Shown here piece after piece: positions 13,511-17,629 of a DNA stretch of 17,629 bases. The DNA lies in assembly GCA_013139345.1 (NCBI GenBank), contig WTAY01000083.1, forward strand, positions 1-17,629, given 5' to 3'. The notes beneath the pieces are model-generated. The model worked only from the letters and a program-made list of their open reading frames with translations. It had not been told where the DNA came from and searched no databases. How positions within the stretch are numbered: position 1 is the stretch's first letter; each line of letters opens with the position of its first letter. The stretch comes from Methylophaga sp. (GTDB taxonomy: Bacteria; Pseudomonadota; Gammaproteobacteria; Nitrosococcales; Methylophagaceae). Position numbers and translations under genes: made by a program.

Positions 13511-14490
13511 TTTTTCTTGGCCTCATAGCCCTGCTCTATCGCATCTGCTAATTGCGTCACTGCCATTGCATACATACGACTATGGTTGTATCGAGTAATG
13601 GCATAAAAATTCTGACGGGCCAACCAATACTCTTCACCTTTTTTCTGCGTTAGTGAGATAAGAGCGATATTATCTTGTCCTTCAGGAAGTGCTGTTAATG
13701 ACACGCCTGCATCTGATAGCTCACTTCTGCTTAAGCTAGGTTTGTAGCCTTGTTCAATGAAGCGTTCGACTACATCGCCATTAAATTGTGTTCTATGGGT
13801 AATGCTTTCACCAGCAACCCAGCCATGACGTTTAAGATAGTTGGCAATACTACCAATAGCATCAACAGGATTTTGCCAAATATCTCGTTTATCGTCACCA
13901 TCGAAATCAACGGCATATTCACGATAACTGCTCGGCATAAACTGTCCCAACCCCATCGCTCCAGCATAAGAGCCAATTGGATCTAGAAGATATTTATTTT
14001 CTTCTCTAGTTAGAAGTAAGAAGTGTTCAAGCTCACTGCGAAAGAACTTACTTCTCGGTGGATAGCGAAATGCGAGTGTTGATAAAGCATCAACCACACG
14101 ATAGCCGCCGACATTGCCGCCATAACGTGTTTCGACACCTAATATAGCAACAATAATCTCAGCAGGGACACCATATTTTTGTTCAGCGGCGGCTAATGTA
14201 TCACCATGTTTCTGCCAGAATTTAATACCACCTTTAATACGTTTCTTGGTGATAAATATCTTTCGATAGTCATACCAAGGTTTACTCTTTTCTGCTGGGC
14301 GAGAAATAGCTTTAAGAATAGATTGTTTAACCTCAACTTTTGAGAATAAAAGTTCTAATTCTTTACTATCAAAATTATGTTTTTCTACCATCTCAGCAAT
14401 AAATGGTTCAACACCTGGTAAATCAGCGTTTGCATATACGGGCACTAAACTCGTTAGTAATAATGCAATTGTTATGGTTATCATTTTCAT
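13507..14490 (-). CDS. mltB: Membrane-bound lytic murein transglycosylase B type, apparently not lipidated
   Basis: This GH103-family lytic transglycosylase cleaves the MurNAc-GlcNAc bond with formation of 1,6-anhydro ends. The 327-residue protein has the catalytic Glu in ILGVETRYG (E120, equivalent to E. coli E162). Further family signatures are AFRYPPRSKFFRSEL and GSYAGAMGLGQFMPSSY, followed by VDFDGDDKRDIW and IGSIANYLKRHGW. The N-terminus is a standard signal peptide with a likely cut after YANA (about residue 22). No lipobox cysteine is present, so unlike E. coli MltB it is predicted to be soluble in the periplasm (Slt35-like). The ATG overlaps the rodA TGA by 4 bases and has AAGGA 10 bases upstream. 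With rlpA it forms a pair of glycan-cleaving enzymes inside an elongasome operon. Confidence 0.95.
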   Translation of the reverse strand: MKMITITIALLLTSLVPVYANADLPGVEPFIAEMVEKHNFDSKELELLFSKVEVKQSILKAISRPAEKSKPWYDYRKIFITKKRIKGGIKFWQKHGDTLAAAEQKYGVPAEIIVAILGVETRYGGNVGGYRVVDALSTLAFRYPPRSKFFRSELEHFLLLTREENKYLLDPIGSYAGAMGLGQFMPSSYREYAVDFDGDDKRDIWQNPVDAIGSIANYLKRHGWVAGESITHRTQFNGDVVERFIEQGYKPSLSRSELSDAGVSLTALPEGQDNIALISLTQKKGEEYWLARQNFYAITRYNHSRMYAMAVTQLADAIEQGYEAKKK

Positions 14491-15617
14491 GGTGACATCA
14501 TCCTTCGATGGGTGTGGATAGACATAAGGATACCGAAGCCAGCAAGTAAGGTCACCATTGATGTTCCTCCATAACTAACTAAAGGTAACGGCACCCCTAC
14601 TACAGGCAATAATCCAGTTACCATTCCGACATTAACAAATACATAGACCAAGAAAGTCATTGAAATACTCCCCGCTAATAATCGCGCAAAGCTTGTTTGT
14701 GCTTGACTGGCTATATATAAGCCTCTACCAGCGATCAATAAATACAAAAAAAGGATTAGCCCGACGCCTAATAAGCCAAACTCTTCAGCAATGACCGCAA
14801 AGATAAAGTCAGTTGAACGCTCTGGTAAAAAGGCTAAGTGAGACTGCGTGCCTTCTAACCAACCACGACCAAACAAACCACCTGAACCGATGGCTATTTT
14901 TGATTGAATAATATGATAGCCAGCCCCTAATGGATCATTTTCTGGGTTTAAGAATGTTAATACACGTTGGCGCTGATAATCATGCATCACATACCATAAT
15001 ACGGGCAATGCTGCCGTGCATGTGGTGATAAAGCCAATAATAACTCGCCAAGAAATTCCTGATAAAAAGATAACAATTAAACCCGAGCTGGCAATCAATA
15101 ATGACGTTCCTAAATCAGGCTGTTTAGCAATTAATAGTGATGGCACACTCACCATAATCAAACCGATAATTAACCTAGGAATCGAAGGTGCTAAGGGACG
15201 CTCGGCTAAGTAAGTAGCAACTAATAGCGGTACCGCTAATTTCATTAACTCTGATGGCTGAAAGCGGAAGAAGCCTAAATCTAACCAACGTTGCGCGCCT
15301 TTTCCTTCATGGCCAAACGCCAGCACGGCAATTAATAATATTAAGCCGGCACCATAAATCCAATAAGAAAAGTCACGCATTCGATCAGGGTGGATATTGG
15401 CTAGAATTAATAGTCCCAAAAAGGCTGCCGCCATTCTTGTTAGTTGCCTAATCATTAAGGCTGAACTTTGATCGCCAGCACTATATAGCATCATTAAACC
15501 AACACTCAACAGCGTCAGTAAACCAAGCAATAAAATAGCATCAAGATGAACTTTCCTCAAGGCTTGCGTAATGCTCCAACGCTGAGGATGCGCGTGATCA
15601 TAAAGCATATTACTCAT
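14487..15617 (-). CDS. rodA: Peptidoglycan glycosyltransferase RodA (SEDS family)
   Basis: RodA is the SEDS-family polymerase of the elongasome; it makes glycan strands from lipid II in partnership with PBP2. The protein is a multi-spanning membrane protein of 376 residues from the chosen ATG. Family features include QPSELMKLAVPLLVA, KQPDLGTSLLI, the NPENDPLGAGYHIIQSKIAIGSGGLFGRGW loop, and FLPERSTDFIFAV with the essential Asp (residue 270), then PLPLVSYGGTSM near the end. The frame is open back to a TTG at 15632, but that would give a 23-base overlap with mrdA. The ATG at 15617 overlaps the mrdA stop region by 8 bases, and an ATG at 15608 follows it. The exact choice between these two ATGs is open. 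The stop overlaps the mltB ATG. Confidence 0.96.
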   Translation of the reverse strand: MSNMLYDHAHPQRWSITQALRKVHLDAILLLGLLTLLSVGLMMLYSAGDQSSALMIRQLTRMAAAFLGLLILANIHPDRMRDFSYWIYGAGLILLIAVLAFGHEGKGAQRWLDLGFFRFQPSELMKLAVPLLVATYLAERPLAPSIPRLIIGLIMVSVPSLLIAKQPDLGTSLLIASSGLIVIFLSGISWRVIIGFITTCTAALPVLWYVMHDYQRQRVLTFLNPENDPLGAGYHIIQSKIAIGSGGLFGRGWLEGTQSHLAFLPERSTDFIFAVIAEEFGLLGVGLILFLYLLIAGRGLYIASQAQTSFARLLAGSISMTFLVYVFVNVGMVTGLLPVVGVPLPLVSYGGTSMVTLLAGFGILMSIHTHRRMMSP

Positions 15618-17463
15618 CAGCCGTGATTCCAAAATATTGATCGATTATTTTTCTAGCAATTGGTGCCGCAGTTCGACTGCCACTCCCACCATTTTCTACA
15701 ACAACCGCAATGACTATTTCAGGGTTATCGGCTGGGGCAAAGGCAATAAATAAAGCATGGTCATGTAGCTTTTTTGCTAATGTTTCAGCGTCATATTTCT
15801 CATCTTGCTTAATACCAAAGACTTGGGCTGTTCCTGTCTTACCTGCCATTTTAAAAGGTAAACCTTTACCTACATGACGGGCTGTACCTCGCTTACCATG
15901 AACAACTTCAACCATTGAATCAATCACCGCTTCCCAGTGCTGACTATCATCCATCGCTAATGCCTCCGCTTTTTCAGCGGCAATCAATTGCAATTCACTT
16001 TCCCCACTATTTCTACTGGCTCGTGCAACTTTAGGTTTAATATCAACGCCACGCATTGCTAAAGTAGCCGTAGCATGGGCAAGTTGAATAGGTGTTGTTT
16101 GATTAAATCCTTGGCCTATACCTGATATAACCGTTTCTCCTGGATACCATACTTGGTTGCGGTTAGTACGCTTCCATTTACTTGATGGAGACAAGCCTCT
16201 ACTCTCACTAGGAATATCCACTCCTGTTCTTTGTCCAAAACCAAAAATATCTAAGAAGTCATGTAGAGGATCAATGCCTAGTGCATGAGCAAGATCATAA
16301 AAATAAACATCACATGACTGTGACAGTGATTTTTTCAAATCAACCTTACCGTGACCATGGGACTTCCAACAACGGTAGCGGTGGTCCTGTCCTGGCAACG
16401 TAAACCATCCAGGGCAAAAGCTTTGTGTGTTCTCAGTAACTAAGCCTAATTCTAAACCAGCTAATGCAACAAAAGGTTTTAATGTTGAACCTGGAGGGTA
16501 ATGACCTCGCAAACTACGGTCGAAAAGTGGCCTATCAATTGAGTCACGTAAAACCGAATAATCTTTAATGCTGATACCTGATACAAACAAATTAGGATCA
16601 AAATCAGGCTTACTAACCATCGCCAAAACACCGCCGGTCTGTGGTTCAAGAACAACAACAGCGCCATTGAAGTCAGCTAATGCTTCTGCTGCAACACGTT
16701 GAAGATTAATGTCCAAATGTAAGAATAAATCTTTTCCTGAAATTGATGGAACATTCTGCAACTCACGGACAATACGACCTTGTACGTTAGTTTCAACTTG
16801 CCGATAACCTACTTGACCATGCAATAAGTCTTCGTAATACCGTTCAATTCCTGTTTTACCAATTTGCTGTGTACCTTTATAGTCTTGCTGGTCAATACGT
16901 TTCAAATCACGTTCATTAATTCGTCCTACATAGCCTACCGCATGGGCAAATAAAGCACCGTGTGGATAATGACGAATCAACCTTCCAACGACATCAACAC
17001 CGGGGAATCGGTGCCTATTGACCGAAAATACAGCCACTTCTTGTTCGGTTAACCGTTGGCGAAAAATAAACTGTCTAAAGCCTCGTTGACGTTTAATCCT
17101 TTTTTTAATCTCTGCGATTTCTTCATCCGTTATTGAAAACATCTGTGCTAATTCTGCTAATGCAAGCTCAAGATCAGGTACGTTTTCAGGTGTAAGTTCA
17201 AGACTGAAAGTAGGAACATTCTCAGCGAGAATGACACCGTTACGGTCATAGATTAGTCCTCGCTGTGGTGGAAGAGGTCCAATATCGACACGATTTTGGT
17301 TCGATAGGGAACTAAAATGCTCATATTCAACAATCTGCAAGATAGCCAGTCTCACCATCACTACAATAAACAATATTCCGACAAATAAGGCTGCAAAGAT
17401 CAAACGATCATTAATTAATCGACCTTCTCGAAAATGATCTTTTAAGGCAAATCGACTAGACAC
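15610..17463 (-). CDS. mrdA: Penicillin-binding protein 2 (elongasome transpeptidase)
   Basis: PBP2 crosslinks the peptidoglycan made by RodA during lateral wall growth. The 617-residue protein has one N-terminal membrane helix (about 21-43). The class B dimerisation region contains RGLIYDRNGVILAENVP (68-84). The transpeptidase domain has PPGSTLKPF with catalytic S326 and K329, the second motif SCD (383-385), and KTG (542-544). C350, C365, H371 and C384 sit where Acinetobacter PBP2 is reported to bind zinc, with Cys in place of two Asp ligands (numbering from memory). The start is GTG at 17463. An in-frame stop lies 12 bases upstream and no other start codon lies between, so it is the first possible start; no Shine-Dalgarno sequence is visible. 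mreD ends 41 bases upstream and rodA overlaps the 3' end. Confidence 0.97.
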   Translation of the reverse strand: MSSRFALKDHFREGRLINDRLIFAALFVGILFIVVMVRLAILQIVEYEHFSSLSNQNRVDIGPLPPQRGLIYDRNGVILAENVPTFSLELTPENVPDLELALAELAQMFSITDEEIAEIKKRIKRQRGFRQFIFRQRLTEQEVAVFSVNRHRFPGVDVVGRLIRHYPHGALFAHAVGYVGRINERDLKRIDQQDYKGTQQIGKTGIERYYEDLLHGQVGYRQVETNVQGRIVRELQNVPSISGKDLFLHLDINLQRVAAEALADFNGAVVVLEPQTGGVLAMVSKPDFDPNLFVSGISIKDYSVLRDSIDRPLFDRSLRGHYPPGSTLKPFVALAGLELGLVTENTQSFCPGWFTLPGQDHRYRCWKSHGHGKVDLKKSLSQSCDVYFYDLAHALGIDPLHDFLDIFGFGQRTGVDIPSESRGLSPSSKWKRTNRNQVWYPGETVISGIGQGFNQTTPIQLAHATATLAMRGVDIKPKVARASRNSGESELQLIAAEKAEALAMDDSQHWEAVIDSMVEVVHGKRGTARHVGKGLPFKMAGKTGTAQVFGIKQDEKYDAETLAKKLHDHALFIAFAPADNPEIVIAVVVENGGSGSRTAAPIARKIIDQYFGITADE

Positions 17464-17504
17464 AAGAAGGTATCAACGGCATAGAGAAATAGAAACAGAC
17501 CAAT

Positions 17505-17629
17505 TTAATGAACATGAAATGTACGTCTAACACCCCGTAAGATGTGATATACCATTGGCCATATCAACATGCTCATAATAGCAGGCATCCAAAAAGTCCA
17601 GCCTGCGCTATGAGATGCAACAAACACAA
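17505..17629 (-). CDS. mreD: Rod shape-determining protein MreD, C-terminal part only
   Basis: Reading leftward from base 17627, an open frame of 40 codons ends at the TAA at 17505-17507; its start lies beyond the right edge. The peptide has a hydrophobic helix (WTFWMPAIMSMLIWPMVYH) followed by a basic tail HILRGVRRTF. This matches the end of MreD, which in E. coli closes with a WP-containing helix and an LRRxRRxF tail. MreD is an inner-membrane elongasome protein made with MreB and MreC. Its place just before mrdA-rodA is the usual order in many gammaproteobacteria, so mreBC is expected outside the window on the right. Confidence 0.85.
   Translation of the reverse strand, partial: VFVASHSAGWTFWMPAIMSMLIWPMVYHILRGVRRTFHVH

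Noticed and set aside
13177..13598. Two overlapping plus-strand frames opposite rlpA and mltB
   Set aside because: They are antisense to conserved domains (DPBB of RlpA, C-terminus of MltB), overlap each other in different frames and show no protein-like composition.
15618..15632. TTG at 15632 as the rodA start
   Set aside because: It lies well inside mrdA and adds five residues, whereas ATG codons at 15617 and 15608 sit at the mrdA stop in the usual coupled position.

Overview
The window is core chromosome of a gammaproteobacterium. The A+T-rich base composition and the gene order (pepA-holC-...-valS facing a mreD-mrdA-rodA-mltB-rlpA-dacA-dat-ybeD-lipB-lipA run) fit an aquatic, Thiotrichales-like genus such as Methylophaga or Cycloclasticus, but the genus cannot be fixed from the sequence alone. 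I see no tRNA, rRNA, CRISPR array, phage gene or transposase gene.

Left part, plus strand: the 3' three quarters of pepA (leucyl aminopeptidase; its frame is open through the left edge) is followed 9 bases later by holC (DNA polymerase III chi). A 318-base non-coding gap then holds remnants of three different dispersed-repeat types. After it, on the minus strand, lies a 1270-residue membrane-bound sensor with Cache, HAMP, PAS, GAF, PAS, GGDEF and EAL domains, which should make and/or break cyclic di-GMP. It sits between holC and valS, which are adjacent in E. coli and many relatives. valS then reads rightward from its own promoter region, which it shares divergently with the sensor gene.

Middle: valS and lipA converge. 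The gap between them holds a two-hairpin dispersed repeat and a separate hairpin ending in a T run, which probably terminates transcription for both sides.

Right part, minus strand: a tight run of ten genes extends from mreD (C-terminal 40 codons only, at the right edge) to lipA. mreD, mrdA (PBP2) and rodA belong to the elongasome that builds the lateral cell wall. mltB and rlpA are lytic transglycosylases, and dacA (PBP5) trims the terminal D-Ala from peptidoglycan stem peptides. A D-amino acid aminotransferase (dat) follows dacA directly and could use the released D-Ala. ybeD, lipB and lipA complete the run; the last two make protein-bound lipoate. Gaps are 41 bases or less, and several genes overlap by 4 to 10 bases, so one long, translationally coupled transcript is likely. 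No internal terminator was seen.

Most genes are complete and ordinary, with intact catalytic motifs. The less ordinary points are the sensor gene breaking up pepA-holC-valS, the repeats in both convergent gaps, the cysteine-rich candidate zinc site in PBP2, an MltB without a lipidation cysteine, and the pairing of PBP5 with a D-amino acid aminotransferase. I did not find a convincing new multi-gene system.
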